Shown one piece after another: positions 52,618-62,015 of a DNA stretch of 64,000 bases. Both the position numbers and the translations under genes were made by a program. The notes beneath the pieces were generated by a model that was not told the DNA's origin, searched no databases, and worked only from the letters and a program-made list of their open reading frames with translations. This DNA comes from Trebonia sp963737285 (GTDB lineage Bacteria; Actinomycetota; Actinomycetes; Streptosporangiales; Streptosporangiaceae), in assembly GCA_963737285.1 (NCBI GenBank), contig CAVTRT010000002.1, positions 496,001 to 560,000 of the forward strand, read 5' to 3'. Each line of letters starts with the position of its first letter. Position 1 is the first letter of the stretch.

Positions 52618-53442
52618 ATGAGCCACGTGCGTGCGCTGGTCCTCGCGAGCCACCCGGTGCCGTGCCTGGCCGTCACCGCACTGGCTTCCCTGCTCGCCGC
52701 GCAGGCGGCGTCGCACGGGACGGGGCCAGTGCTCGTCGTGCCCGTCATGCTGGCCGGGCAGCTGTCGGTCGGCTGGTCCAATGACGCCATCGACGCGCAG
52801 CGGGACGCCGCGGCGCACCGCACCGACAAGCCCGTCGCGATGGGCCAGATCAGCAAGCAGGCGGTGTGGGCCGCGGCCTTCGTCGCGCTCGCGGCATCGC
52901 TGGCGATGGCGCTGACCATCAACCTGGCCACGACCGCCTTCCTCGTGGTGATCGTCGGGGCGTCGTGGGCCTACAACCTCGGCCTGAAGTCGACGCTGTG
53001 GTCCGGGTTGCTGTACTTCGCTGGGGCCGCGTCGATCCCGGCCCTCGCGACGGCCACGCTGCCGGGTCACCCGCTGCCCCGCTGGTGGGTCACCGTCGCC
53101 GCTGGCGCGCTGGGCCTCGGGGCGCACTTCGCCAACGTGCTGCCGGACCTGGCGAGCGACCGGCTGGCCGGGATCCGCGGGCTGCCGCAGCAGGTTGCGG
53201 TCCGCTGGGGCAGCGCCACGGTGCGGGCGATCGCCATCAGCCTGCTGCTGCTCGCGACCGCTGCCGTGCTGGCGGCGGCAAGCCCGGCGCGGCGCTGGGT
53301 CGCGATCGCCGGGCTCGCCATCGCGTGCCTGCTGGCAGTCGTCAGCGCCCGGGGCAAGGGCAAGGTGCCGTTCCTGGCCGCCATCGCGATCGCGGCGGTC
53401 GACGTACTGCTGTTCGTTGCTGGCGTGGACGCACTGACTTGA
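52618..53442 (+). CDS. UbiA family prenyltransferase
   Basis: 274 residues, 8-9 membrane helices. The two Asp-rich sites are NDAIDAQRDAAAHRTDKP (NDxxDxxxD) and DLASDRLAG, which bind Mg-prenyl diphosphate. The first domain of a four-gene unit with type III PKS, ICMT-like methyltransferase and FAD oxidoreductase, 44 bp before the PKS. Family members attach a prenyl chain to an aromatic ring or a quinone precursor. Here the natural acceptor would be the PKS product (inference). Confidence 0.88.
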   Translation: MSHVRALVLASHPVPCLAVTALASLLAAQAASHGTGPVLVVPVMLAGQLSVGWSNDAIDAQRDAAAHRTDKPVAMGQISKQAVWAAAFVALAASLAMALTINLATTAFLVVIVGASWAYNLGLKSTLWSGLLYFAGAASIPALATATLPGHPLPRWWVTVAAGALGLGAHFANVLPDLASDRLAGIRGLPQQVAVRWGSATVRAIAISLLLLATAAVLAAASPARRWVAIAGLAIACLLAVVSARGKGKVPFLAAIAIAAVDVLLFVAGVDALT

Positions 53443-53486
53443 ACCCCGGAGGAGCACGTGAAGGCGAGAAGTAAAGTGGTGCAGGC

Positions 53487-54617
53487 GTGACCCAGATCCT
53501 GTCCGTACGATCCGCCTTCCCGGCTCGCCGGTACGCACAGGCTGACCTCACCCGCGCCTACGCCAACCTGATTGGCGTGCGGCCCGGCCAGCGCGGCCTG
53601 CTGGAGCGACTGCACCGCAGCGCGGGCGTGGACACCCGGCACACCGTGCTCGCACTGGAGGAGTACGGGACGCTCGGCGGGGCCGAGGGAACCAACGACC
53701 GCTACATCCAGGAGGCCACCGCCCTCGGTGAACAGGCGCTGCGCAGCGCCCTGGCCGCAGCCGGCAAGTCCGCCGCCGACGTGGACCTGCTGATCGTCAC
53801 GTCGGTGACGGGCGTCGCGGTGCCATCGCTCGACGCGCGGCTCATCCCCCGACTGGGCCTGCGGCCCGACGTGAAGCGACTGCCCGTCTTCGGCCTCGGG
53901 TGCGTCGCGGGCGCGGCCGGCCTGGCCCGACTGCACGACTACCTGGTTGGCTGGCCAGGCCATGTGGGGGCGCTGCTGGCAGTGGAACTGTGCACGCTCA
54001 CCGCGGCGGTGACGGGGATCACGACGGCGGACATGGTCGTCAGCGGGCTGTTCGGCGATGGTGCCGCCGCCGTCATCGCGACGGGCGACGCCTCACAAGC
54101 CGTCGTCGCGGCCGGTCCGGCTTCCCCTCCGTGGACCGTCACCGACGGCGGGGGGGAGCGCGGCCCGGCGCAGCCGCTCCCCTTTCCCCGGGTTCTGGCC
54201 ACGCGCAGCGAGGTGTACCCGGACAGCGGGGACGCGCTGGGGTGGCGACTGGGACCGGATGGCTTCAAGATCGTGCTCACCACGGACCTCGCCACCGTGG
54301 TCGAGCAGGGGCTTGGCCAGAGCGTGACCTCCTTCCTGGCCGCCGCGGGGCTCACGGTTGATGACATCGGCACATGGATCTGCCATCCCGGCGGCCCGAA
54401 GGTACTTGACGCGATCCGGGACAGCCTCAAGCTGCCCGAGGCGGCCATGGCACCAAGCCGCCGGGCGCTGGCGGAGACCGGGAACCTGTCGTCGGCCTCG
54501 GTGCTGTGCATCCTGGAGCAGGTGGGACGCGACCCGGGGATTGCGCCAGGCTCGCTCGGGCTGATGATCGGGCTCGGCCCCGGGGTGAGCACCGAGCTCA
54601 TCTTGCTGCAATGGTGA
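53487..54617 (+). CDS. Type III polyketide synthase (chalcone/alkylresorcinol synthase type)
   Basis: 376 residues with the full catalytic triad: Cys139 in FGLGCVAGAAG, His300 in WICHPGGPKVLD and Asn333 in ETGNLSSASVL; the C-terminal GLGPGVSTELILLQW is standard. Condenses a starter acyl-CoA with malonyl or methylmalonyl units. The neighbours match the srsA-srsB-srsC layout of Streptomyces griseus (PKS, methyltransferase, FAD oxidoreductase), so an alkylresorcinol or alkylpyrone product is most likely. GTG at 53487; the ribosome binding site is weak, while a GGAGGAG with its own GTG 10-codon frame lies just upstream. Confidence 0.93.
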   Translation: MTQILSVRSAFPARRYAQADLTRAYANLIGVRPGQRGLLERLHRSAGVDTRHTVLALEEYGTLGGAEGTNDRYIQEATALGEQALRSALAAAGKSAADVDLLIVTSVTGVAVPSLDARLIPRLGLRPDVKRLPVFGLGCVAGAAGLARLHDYLVGWPGHVGALLAVELCTLTAAVTGITTADMVVSGLFGDGAAAVIATGDASQAVVAAGPASPPWTVTDGGGERGPAQPLPFPRVLATRSEVYPDSGDALGWRLGPDGFKIVLTTDLATVVEQGLGQSVTSFLAAAGLTVDDIGTWICHPGGPKVLDAIRDSLKLPEAAMAPSRRALAETGNLSSASVLCILEQVGRDPGIAPGSLGLMIGLGPGVSTELILLQW

Positions 54618-54648
54618 GCGCCGCAGGCGTGGGAAGCAGGATGAGCGC

Positions 54649-55185
54649 ATGACTGTGTTCTGGGTGCTGCTCGGCGTGATCTGCTGCGAGCGAGTCGCCG
54701 AACTGGTCGTCTCCGGGCGGCACGCGACCGCACTGCTGCGCGACGGCGGCACCGAAGCGGGACTCGGGCACTTCCCTGTGATGGTCGCGCTTCACGTGGG
54801 GCTGCTGGTCGGCTGCATCCTGGAGCCGGTGCTCGGGCACCGGGCGTTCATCTCGGCTCTTGGGTACCCGATGCTCGCGGTGGTGATCGCGGCGAACGGG
54901 CTGCGCTGGTGGTGCATCGCGACACTGGGCGAGCGGTGGAGCGCACGGGTAATCGTGCTGCCCGGCGTCCCGCTGGTCGGCCGCGGCCCGTACCGCTGGT
55001 TCGCTCACCCGAACTATGTCGCCGTCGTGGTCGAGGGCGTCGCGCTGCCGCTCGCGGGCTCGGCGTGGATCACCGCGATCTGCTTCACCGTGGCCAACGC
55101 GGCGCTGCTGACCGTCCGCATCCGCTGTGAGGTCCGGGCGCTGCGCGCGGCAGCAGTGCCTGCCGCGGTCGCGCAGGTGCCGTGA
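54649..55185 (+). CDS. Isoprenylcysteine carboxyl methyltransferase-like (SrsB-type) methyltransferase
   Basis: 178 residues, 4-5 membrane helices. The ICMT signature is GPYRWFAHPNYVAVVVEGVA near the C-terminus, with LGERWSARVIVLPG before it. SrsB-like members O-methylate type III PKS phenolic lipids, rather than prenylcysteine. It lies 31 bp after the PKS and overlaps the next gene by 4 bp (GTGA). Confidence 0.88.
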   Translation: MTVFWVLLGVICCERVAELVVSGRHATALLRDGGTEAGLGHFPVMVALHVGLLVGCILEPVLGHRAFISALGYPMLAVVIAANGLRWWCIATLGERWSARVIVLPGVPLVGRGPYRWFAHPNYVAVVVEGVALPLAGSAWITAICFTVANAALLTVRIRCEVRALRAAAVPAAVAQVP

Positions 55186-56207
55186 TCGACGTGCTGGTCG
55201 CTGGCGGCGGGCCAGCGGGCCTGGCGACGGCCATCGGGTGCACGCTGGCCGGGATGTCCGTCGTGGTCGCCGAGCCACGCGCTTTCCCGGTCGACAAGGC
55301 GTGCGGGGAGGGGCTGATGCCGGGGGCGCTGCCGCGCCTGGCCGCGCTGGGAGTCGGGGTGACTGGGCACCCGATACAAGGGATCAGGTACCGGGACGCC
55401 AGCCATCGGGCCGATGCTGTGTTCCGCCGTGGAAACGGGCTGGGCGTCCGGCGAACCGAGTTGCACGCGGCTTTCGCGGCGCGGGCCGCCGCGCTGGGCA
55501 TCCCGGTCCTGCCCACGAAAGTGACCTCGTTCGCCCAGGACGCCGCGGGGGTGACCGCGGGCGATATCCGGGCCCGGTTTCTTGTCGCGGCCGACGGGCT
55601 GCACTCACCAGTGCGGCGCGCCCTCGGGCTGGACCCGCCGCCTACCCGCCATCCCCGCTACGGGCTGCGGCGCCATTACCGGGTCGCGCCATGGACTGAC
55701 CTGGTCGAGGTGTACTTCACCGGGAACTGCGAGGCGTACGTGACGCCAGTGGCCGACGATCTCACGGGCGTCGCCGTGCTCGGCTCGGGCACCGAAGGCG
55801 GCCTCGACGCGCGGCTCGCGCAGTTCCCTGACCTGCTTGAGCGGCTATCGGGGGCCGCCTCGGTGTCCACGGTGCGCGGAGCAGGGCCGCTGCGCCACGA
55901 CGTTCGGCAGCGGGTAGCCGGGCGAGTGCTCCTGGTCGGCGACGCCGCCGGGTACCTGGACGCGCTGACCGGGGAGGGGATTGGCGCGGCTGTCGCCCAG
56001 GCCCTGGTGCTCGCTCGGTGCCTTGCCGCCGATCGCCCCGGCGACTACGAGCGGGCCTGGCGACGGGTGACGCGCAAGGGCTGGATGCTGACCTCCGGCC
56101 TGCTGTGGTCCCGGCACCAGCCGCTGCTCGCGCCCCGCCTCGTCCCGGCCGCTGCACGACTGCCGTGGCTGTTCACCACGATCGTCAACGAAGTGGCCTG
56201 GGCCTAA
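55182..56207 (+). CDS. FAD-dependent oxidoreductase (SrsC / geranylgeranyl reductase-like)
   Basis: 341 residues. FAD motif VAGGGPAGLATAIG at residues 6-19, ACGEGLMPGAL typical of geranylgeranyl-reductase/PHBH-like flavoproteins, LVAADGLHSPVRRALG (DG motif) and VLLVGDAAGYLDALTGEGIG (second FAD contact). GTG start overlaps the ICMT stop. In the srs system the equivalent flavoprotein hydroxylates the resorcinol ring, giving a quinol/quinone; saturation of a prenyl chain is the other option here because UbiA is present. Confidence 0.88.
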   Translation: MIDVLVAGGGPAGLATAIGCTLAGMSVVVAEPRAFPVDKACGEGLMPGALPRLAALGVGVTGHPIQGIRYRDASHRADAVFRRGNGLGVRRTELHAAFAARAAALGIPVLPTKVTSFAQDAAGVTAGDIRARFLVAADGLHSPVRRALGLDPPPTRHPRYGLRRHYRVAPWTDLVEVYFTGNCEAYVTPVADDLTGVAVLGSGTEGGLDARLAQFPDLLERLSGAASVSTVRGAGPLRHDVRQRVAGRVLLVGDAAGYLDALTGEGIGAAVAQALVLARCLAADRPGDYERAWRRVTRKGWMLTSGLLWSRHQPLLAPRLVPAAARLPWLFTTIVNEVAWA

Positions 56208-56236
56208 CCGGCAAGTGCCTTCGGGTTTACCACGCT

Positions 56237-57274
56237 TCAGTACCCGCGTTCCGGCTCGTATCGGTTGCGCAGCGGCTGCCCGGCGGTGAAGCGGTCCAGG
56301 TTGTCGAGGAACAGGTCGGTCAGCCGCGCGTTCTCGGTGGCCACGGTGGAGGCCGAGTGCGGCGAGATCAGCACGTTGTCCATCCCCCATAGCGGGGAGT
56401 CGGCCGGCAGCGGCTCGGGGGTGACAACGTCGAGGCACGCTCCGGCGAGCAGGCCGGCCGCGAGCGCCTCGATGAGCGCGCCGGAGTCCACGACCTCCCC
56501 CCGTGCGATATTGACGAGCACCGCGTGCGGCGGCAGCAGTGCGAGCTGCTCGCCGCCGATCAGCCCTCGGGTCTGCGGGGTGAGCGGGCAGCACAGGACC
56601 AGGATGCCGGTATTGGGGAGCTCGGCATCCAGGTCATGGCGGTAGATGACCCGGCGCAGACCGGGAACCTCGTAGGTCCGGCCGTCACGCCCGAGGCCGA
56701 TGACCTCGACGCCGAGCGCCGCGAAGGTGGCGACCACCTGGCGGCCCATGCCTCCGAGGCCGACGACGAGTGCTCGCTCCCCGGCCAATTGCCGGGTGGT
56801 GGACAGCTCCCAGTGTCTAGCCCGCTGCCGCTCGCGCAAGTCGGGAACGCCCTTGATGAAGTGCAGCGCGCCAGTAAGGGCGAACTCCGCGAGCGGCACG
56901 CCATGGATGCCACCCGCCGTGGTGACGGTGATCGGGGCTCGGTCGAGCCCGGTGCGCTGCATGAACGCGCCGATGCCCGCGCTCGTGGCCTGAACCCAGC
57001 GCAGCCGCGGGCTGCGGGCGGCCATCCCCGCCGGATCAAGCCAGTCGAAGTCGAAGAAGACGTCCGCCTGCCCGGTCAGCGCCCGCCAGTGCTCAAGGTC
57101 CACTGAACTCAGGTCACGGGGCGGCGCGCTGTGGTCGCACTGGTAGCGGGGCACTGGCAGCAGGTCCGGCTCGTAGATCACCCGGACGGCGGGCTGGGCT
57201 GCCCGGATGCGGCTGATGAGGTCCGGCTCAAGGTAGGAGCCGATGACGATGGTGAGGCTGTCAGTCACGGTCAC
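56237..57274 (-). CDS. D-2-hydroxyacid dehydrogenase (NAD-dependent)
   Basis: 345 residues. NAD motif LVVGLGGMGRQVV, the catalytic Arg in VNIARGEVVDS, Glu in VVTPEPLPADSPLW and His in LISPHSASTV. N-terminal substrate-domain half is diverged (FFDFDWLDPAGM). Converts a 2-oxo acid to a D-2-hydroxy acid or the reverse. Convergent with the PKS operon, 29 bp gap. ATG at 57274. Confidence 0.9.
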   Translation of the reverse strand: MTVTDSLTIVIGSYLEPDLISRIRAAQPAVRVIYEPDLLPVPRYQCDHSAPPRDLSSVDLEHWRALTGQADVFFDFDWLDPAGMAARSPRLRWVQATSAGIGAFMQRTGLDRAPITVTTAGGIHGVPLAEFALTGALHFIKGVPDLRERQRARHWELSTTRQLAGERALVVGLGGMGRQVVATFAALGVEVIGLGRDGRTYEVPGLRRVIYRHDLDAELPNTGILVLCCPLTPQTRGLIGGEQLALLPPHAVLVNIARGEVVDSGALIEALAAGLLAGACLDVVTPEPLPADSPLWGMDNVLISPHSASTVATENARLTDLFLDNLDRFTAGQPLRNRYEPERGY

Positions 57275-57779
57275 TGTCGCCTTTCGCCGCCGGCCGTGCC
57301 GACGCCAGTAGTTGCCCCAGGGTGCCGGCCGCTGGCACTCGTGACTGTGTCACGCCACTGACTCCTCATGATCATCACAACGCTCGATTGTTGACTGTAA
57401 CCTCATATCCCCGACGATGCAGAACGGGCCCTCCCGCCCTCATTCCCGGCGTACCTGACGGCCGCCCGCACGCAGACCCGCGCCACCCGCGATCCCGCCA
57501 CCCGAATAGAACTTTAAGAACTAGTTTCGTTTCTCGCTAATGAGCTTGCCCGTGATTACACTCGGATTGGCAGCCAGGTCGACGATGCCATGTCGTGATC
57601 TGCCCCGGCGGCGATGAAGCCGGTATCTGGGGGTGCCGAGGTCGGGGGCCAAACCGGTTGCGTGGCGAGATTTCTTCACGCAGAGTTGTGACTTTTGTCC
57701 AGATAGTCACGACACGGATCCCGTCCAGTGCTGAGCACTGGGCGCTAGGCACCATGCAGCCGTGATGAAGGGTGATCGC
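57275..57779. promoter_or_regulatory. Intergenic control region with a 17-bp palindrome
   Basis: About 500 bp with no supported gene. At 57725-57741 lies CCAGTGCT-G-AGCACTGG, a perfect palindrome with a one-base centre, 38 bp before the GH2 start. Size and position suit a LacI/GntR-type operator of a sugar-hydrolase gene (inference). The rest shows nothing I can name. Confidence 0.45.
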
Positions 57780-60199
57780 ATGACTGAGCCTCAGCCGTCA
57801 GCGGGGCGCGAGTTGCGTTCGCCCATGGCGCGGCGCGTCTTCCTGCGCACCGCGGCGGCCGGAGCAACGACGGGAGTGGCGGCGTGGTCGCTGCTGGGCT
57901 GCTCGGCAGCGCGGCCGACCGCAGGCGAAGCCGCGGCCAAGGCAGCCACCGCACGCGAAGCCGCGGCTGACCGGGAAGCCGACGCGACCGGCACCGCGCC
58001 GGAAGCCGGAAGCGGACCAACGTCGGTGATCATCCCGCTGGATACCGGCTGGGTCTTCGGCCGCGCGTCGGGTGGCGCCTTGGCGCCGGTGACGCTCCCG
58101 CACACGGTGACGCCACTGTCCTGGCAGAGCTGGAACCCGGCCCGCTGGGAGCAGAAATGGCTGTATGCCAACACCTTCGACGCCCCGGCCGCGATCAGTG
58201 GCATGCGAGTCTTCCTTGACTTCGCGGGCGCGATGACCCACTCGACTGTCACGCTGAACGACGTTACGGTGGCGGACTTCCTCGGCGGCTACCTGCCGTT
58301 CAGCGGCGAGATCACCAGCCACCTGCGCCACTCAGGCAATCAGCTGTCCGTGCTGCTGGACTCCAGGTTCAACCTCAACGTCCCACCGGACCGGCCCGCG
58401 CGGTGGAAGAGCAAGAGCGTCGACTTCTGGCAGCCTGGCGGCATCTACCGCGACGTGCGACTGCGAGTCGTCCCGCAAGCGTTCATCGCCGACGTGTTCG
58501 CCAGGCCAGTCAAGGCCAGCGACTGGTCTGTCGACGTCCAGGTCACGGTGGACGCTGGCATCGTCCCGGCGGAAGCCACCAAGGTCAAGGTGGAACTGCT
58601 GGACGGGACGCGCGTGGTGAGCTCAGGCACCGCCGCGGTCCCGATCGCCAAGGCCGGCACCCAGGTGATCGTGAGCACGACGCTGACCGAGCTCGGGGAC
58701 ATCACCGTGTGGGACATCACGAGCACCAGCCCGAAGCTGTACACCGTGGTGGCGACCCTCCTGGTGGGTAGCACCCCGATGCACGACTATCAGGTGCGGA
58801 CAGGGTTCCGCACGATCTCGTTCCAGGAAGACGGGTTCTTCCTCAACGGGCGACGAGTCAAGCTGTTCGGCCTCAACAGGCACCAGTTCTACCCGTTCGC
58901 CGGCGGCGCGATGCCCGCCCGGGTACAGGCCAAAGACGCCCAGATCCTGCGCGAAGAGCTGAACTGCAATATGGTGCGATGCTCGCACTACCCGCAGTCG
59001 GAGGAGTTCCTCGACGCCTGCGATGAGCTCGGCCTGATGGTCTGGCAGGAGGCGCCAGGATGGGGGTACATCGGCGACCCTGCCTGGCAGGACCTCGCCT
59101 ACCGCGACGTCCGGAACATGATCGTCCGGGACCGCAACCACCCGTCGGTCATCATCTGGGGCGCGCGGCTCAACGAGACACGCGACGACCCGGCGTTCTA
59201 CGGCAAGACCAATGAGATCGCCAAGGCCCTCGACAGCTCGCGACCCACTGTGGGAGCGATGAACACCAGGCACCTGACCACCGTCGCGGGCTACGAGCAG
59301 GATGTCTTCTCCTTCAACGACTACTCCAAGGTCAAGGAAAACGGCGTCAAGGTGCCGCGGCTGCAGCCGCCACTGGACGGCCCGGCAAGCCGTACATGAT
59401 CAGCGAGACAATCGGCACGCTCTCTGGCCCGGCCTATTTCTACCGCCGCACCGACACCCAGGCCGTCCAGCAGGGACTGGCGACGGCGCACGCGACCGTG
59501 CATGACATCGCCGCGTCCGACGACCGCTACTGCGGCCTGCTGGCCTGGTCCGGGTTCGACTACCTGTCCGGCGGCGGCCTCCGGCAGTACAAGGGCGTGA
59601 AGTACACCGGGGTCGTCGACCTGTTCCGGATACCCAAGCCCGGCGCCGCGATCTACCAGGCGCAGGTGAGCCCGGCGGTCGCCGCGGTGATCGCGCCCGC
59701 GTTCTACTGGGACTTCGGCAAGACCTCGCCGGTCAACCACCTATCCGCGGCGATGATCTGCTCCAACCTCGACTACCTCAAGGTGTATGTCGGCGGGAAG
59801 CTGTTCAAGACGGTGGAACCGGACAGGGCCCACTACGGGCACCTGGAGTACCCGCCCTCATTCGTCGACTTCTCCACGGTGGACGGCTCGACTCTGCCCG
59901 AACTGCGAATCGATGGTTACCTCGGCTCGGCCCCGGTCGCGTCCCGCCTGCTGTGCTCCGATCACGCCCTCGACTGCCTGTCGCTGCAAGCCGATGACAA
60001 GACGATCGTCGGCGACGGGGTGGACGCCACCCGGGTGGCGCTGCGCGCGGTGGACCGGTACGGTGCCCCGCGCCCGTACGTGAAGGGCAACGTCACGTTC
60101 ACGATCACCGGCCCGCACGTGCTGGTCGGCGAGAACCCGTTCGACTTCACGGGCACCGGAGCGGCGGGAGCGATCTGGATCCGATCCAAGCCGGGCTGA
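57780..60199 (+). CDS. Tat-exported lipoprotein, glycoside hydrolase family 2 (frameshift and early stop)
   Basis: About 807 residues from ATG 57780 (AAGGG upstream). Twin-arginine signal MARRVFLRTAAAGA with a lipobox SLLGC. Sugar-binding domain (WNPARWEQKWLYANTFDAP, DFWQPGGIYRDVRL), Ig-like domain, then the GH2 barrel: KLFGLNRHQFYPF, MVRCSHYPQSEEFLDACDEL, the acid/base Glu in IIWGARLNET and the nucleophile Glu in MISETIG. The nucleophile lies just past a one-base deletion near 59385 (DGP-GKPYMISE). After KPG at 60196 a TGA occurs, but the same frame continues with GTVTVKASHPTLGDAEVTI to a second stop at 60286. A beta-galactosidase/glucuronidase-like activity is likely; substrate open. Confidence 0.82.
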
Positions 60200-60257
60200 C
60201 GTGGTACCGTCACGGTCAAGGCCAGCCATCCGACCCTCGGCGACGCCGAGGTCACGA

Positions 60258-61250
60258 TCAGCGTGACCGCCGCCGATTCGGTATAGCGTCAGCCCGAGTC
60301 GGACTGAGCCCTAGTACGCGCGGGCGGAGATAGCGGAGCGCGCGGCCGAGGAGCTTGGAGACCTGCACCTGGGACATGCCAAGCTGCTGGCCGATCTGAG
60401 CCTGTGTCATGTCGCTGTAGAAGCGCATGAGCAGGATCTTCTGCTCGCGCAGGGGCAGCTCGCCCCAGTGCGTGGCGACGGCCTGCATGCCGAGCATGTG
60501 CTCCAGCTGGGGGTCCTCCCCGCCGAGGATGTCAGCCAGGACGGCCGCGCCGGGCTCGTCGGACAGCGGCGCGTCCAGCGAGGATGGCTGGAGCGCCATC
60601 TCCGCCAGCCGGGCGTCCCGAAGTTCGTGGCCGCTGACATCCAGATACCGGGCCAGGTCGGACTCCGCAGGCGTGCGGCCGAGCTCCTGGGTCAATTCCC
60701 AGGTCGCCGCGCGGGCTTGCATGGCCAGTTCCTTGGCGGGGCGGGCGATCCGCATCTGCCAGCGCTTGTCCCGGAAGTGCCGCTTGATCTCGCCGCTGAC
60801 GCATGCCCGCGCGTAGGCGCCCAGGCTGTGCCCGGTGGCCGGATCGAAGTTGCTGATCGCCTTGACCAGGCCGACATATCCCGCCTGCATCAGGTCCTCG
60901 GTCGGCTCAAGCCCGTTCCGGTACCTCCAGACACAGGACCGCACCAGGGATTGGTAACGGCCGGCCAGGATCTCGAACGCTGCTATCCGTCGCTGGCTAG
61001 AGGGCGGCAGCGAACAGGTGATGTTCAGCAGCGAATCGTCTCCTAGCCCGGCTAGGTCCTGGCGCATCCGGCCTTCCGCGCCATCATCGATAATGATTGC
61101 GCCTCGGTATTCCGGCGCGGCGGAGGCAGGTGCCTGAGAACAACCACCCGCAGCAGCACTGACCGGATCGGCAGTGAGCCTGTCAGGCATCATCTGGTCA
61201 TCGGCTGGGATCATCGGCTCATTTCCTGCCTCATGGATCGAAATGGTCAT
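60258..61250 (-). CDS. RNA polymerase sigma factor, SigB/SigF/SigG type
   Basis: 330 residues. Region 2 EILAGRYQSLVRSCVWRY, DLMQAGYVGLVKAISNFDP and ARACVSGEIKRHFRDKRW; region 3 RPAKELAMQARAATWEL and LGRTPAESDLARYL; region 4 LPLREQKILLMRFYSDMTQ and QIGQQLGMSQVQVSKLL. General-stress/differentiation type. An N-terminal extension of about 75 residues is unusual. ATG overlaps the stop of the STAS gene (ATGA), so antagonist and sigma are coupled. No anti-sigma kinase is found next to them. Confidence 0.92.
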   Translation of the reverse strand: MTISIHEAGNEPMIPADDQMMPDRLTADPVSAAAGGCSQAPASAAPEYRGAIIIDDGAEGRMRQDLAGLGDDSLLNITCSLPPSSQRRIAAFEILAGRYQSLVRSCVWRYRNGLEPTEDLMQAGYVGLVKAISNFDPATGHSLGAYARACVSGEIKRHFRDKRWQMRIARPAKELAMQARAATWELTQELGRTPAESDLARYLDVSGHELRDARLAEMALQPSSLDAPLSDEPGAAVLADILGGEDPQLEHMLGMQAVATHWGELPLREQKILLMRFYSDMTQAQIGQQLGMSQVQVSKLLGRALRYLRPRVLGLSPTRADAIPNRRRSR

Positions 61251-61753
61251 CTCGCCGTTTGTGGTTCGCCAGTGCCGGCGATGGCTTCCTCGACGGTGTC
61301 ATACACCTCGAACCAGTTCAGCAAGCCGCTTACGGACAGGACGCCGCGCACGGCGGCCTGCGGTCCGGCCAGCGCGAAGCTGCCGCGCCCCTCGCGCATC
61401 CGCGTGCAGTGCCCCACCAGTACGCCAAGGCAGACACTGTCGATGAACGACAGGCCGGTGAGGTCAACAACGCAGCGCGCCCGCGACAGCCATGGGAGCT
61501 CGCGCAGGCACGCCCGCAGGATGCAGGCGCCGATGGAGTCCACTTGCCCGTGCAGGCTCACTACGGCCACGTCGTCGCGCGCGTGTACTGACATCTGCGG
61601 CATCGAGACCAGGCCGTCCGCCGCATGCCGGGGCGTGGCCGACGCGATACCGTCAGCCGGCCTGGCCTGATGGAGCCTGGCGATCCCGTGCCGCGAAATT
61701 GCCGACGCATTAGTGGACGGGAGCGGAACTTGCTCACGAATGGGACTTGTCAC
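61247..61753 (-). CDS. STAS-domain anti-sigma factor antagonist
   Basis: C-terminal STAS domain (about 110 residues): VAVVSLHGQVDSIGACILRA, RCVVDLTGLSFIDSVCLGVL with the phospho-acceptor Ser in DSVCLGVL, and LLNWFEVYDTVEEAI. It should bind an RsbW-like kinase when unphosphorylated and so release the sigma factor. Start is uncertain: GTG at 61753 has AGGTGG upstream; ATGs at 61816 and 61603 are alternatives. Immediately upstream of the sigma gene and overlapping it by 4 bp. Confidence 0.85.
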   Translation of the reverse strand: MTSPIREQVPLPSTNASAISRHGIARLHQARPADGIASATPRHAADGLVSMPQMSVHARDDVAVVSLHGQVDSIGACILRACLRELPWLSRARCVVDLTGLSFIDSVCLGVLVGHCTRMREGRGSFALAGPQAAVRGVLSVSGLLNWFEVYDTVEEAIAGTGEPQTAR

Positions 61754-62015
61754 GGCGCCACCTGGCTTACCTGGACTGGCAGGTGCCACCAGGGTCAAGA
61801 GCAGCCGGAGTCGCAATCTCGCGTATTCACAAGTACGCCGAGGGCGGTGGTCCTACAAGTAAAGGTACTCCGGATTCAGCGGGACAACAAGCGCCACGGC
61901 GGCCCGGTGGATCGCCGCCAACCTGCCCGTCAGGTCGCTAAACGCCGTGGTCGCGACGCGCCTTCTAGGCCGTTCGAGCTCGTTACAGGAGGCGATTGGC
62001 GGGCAGGCAGTGGCC

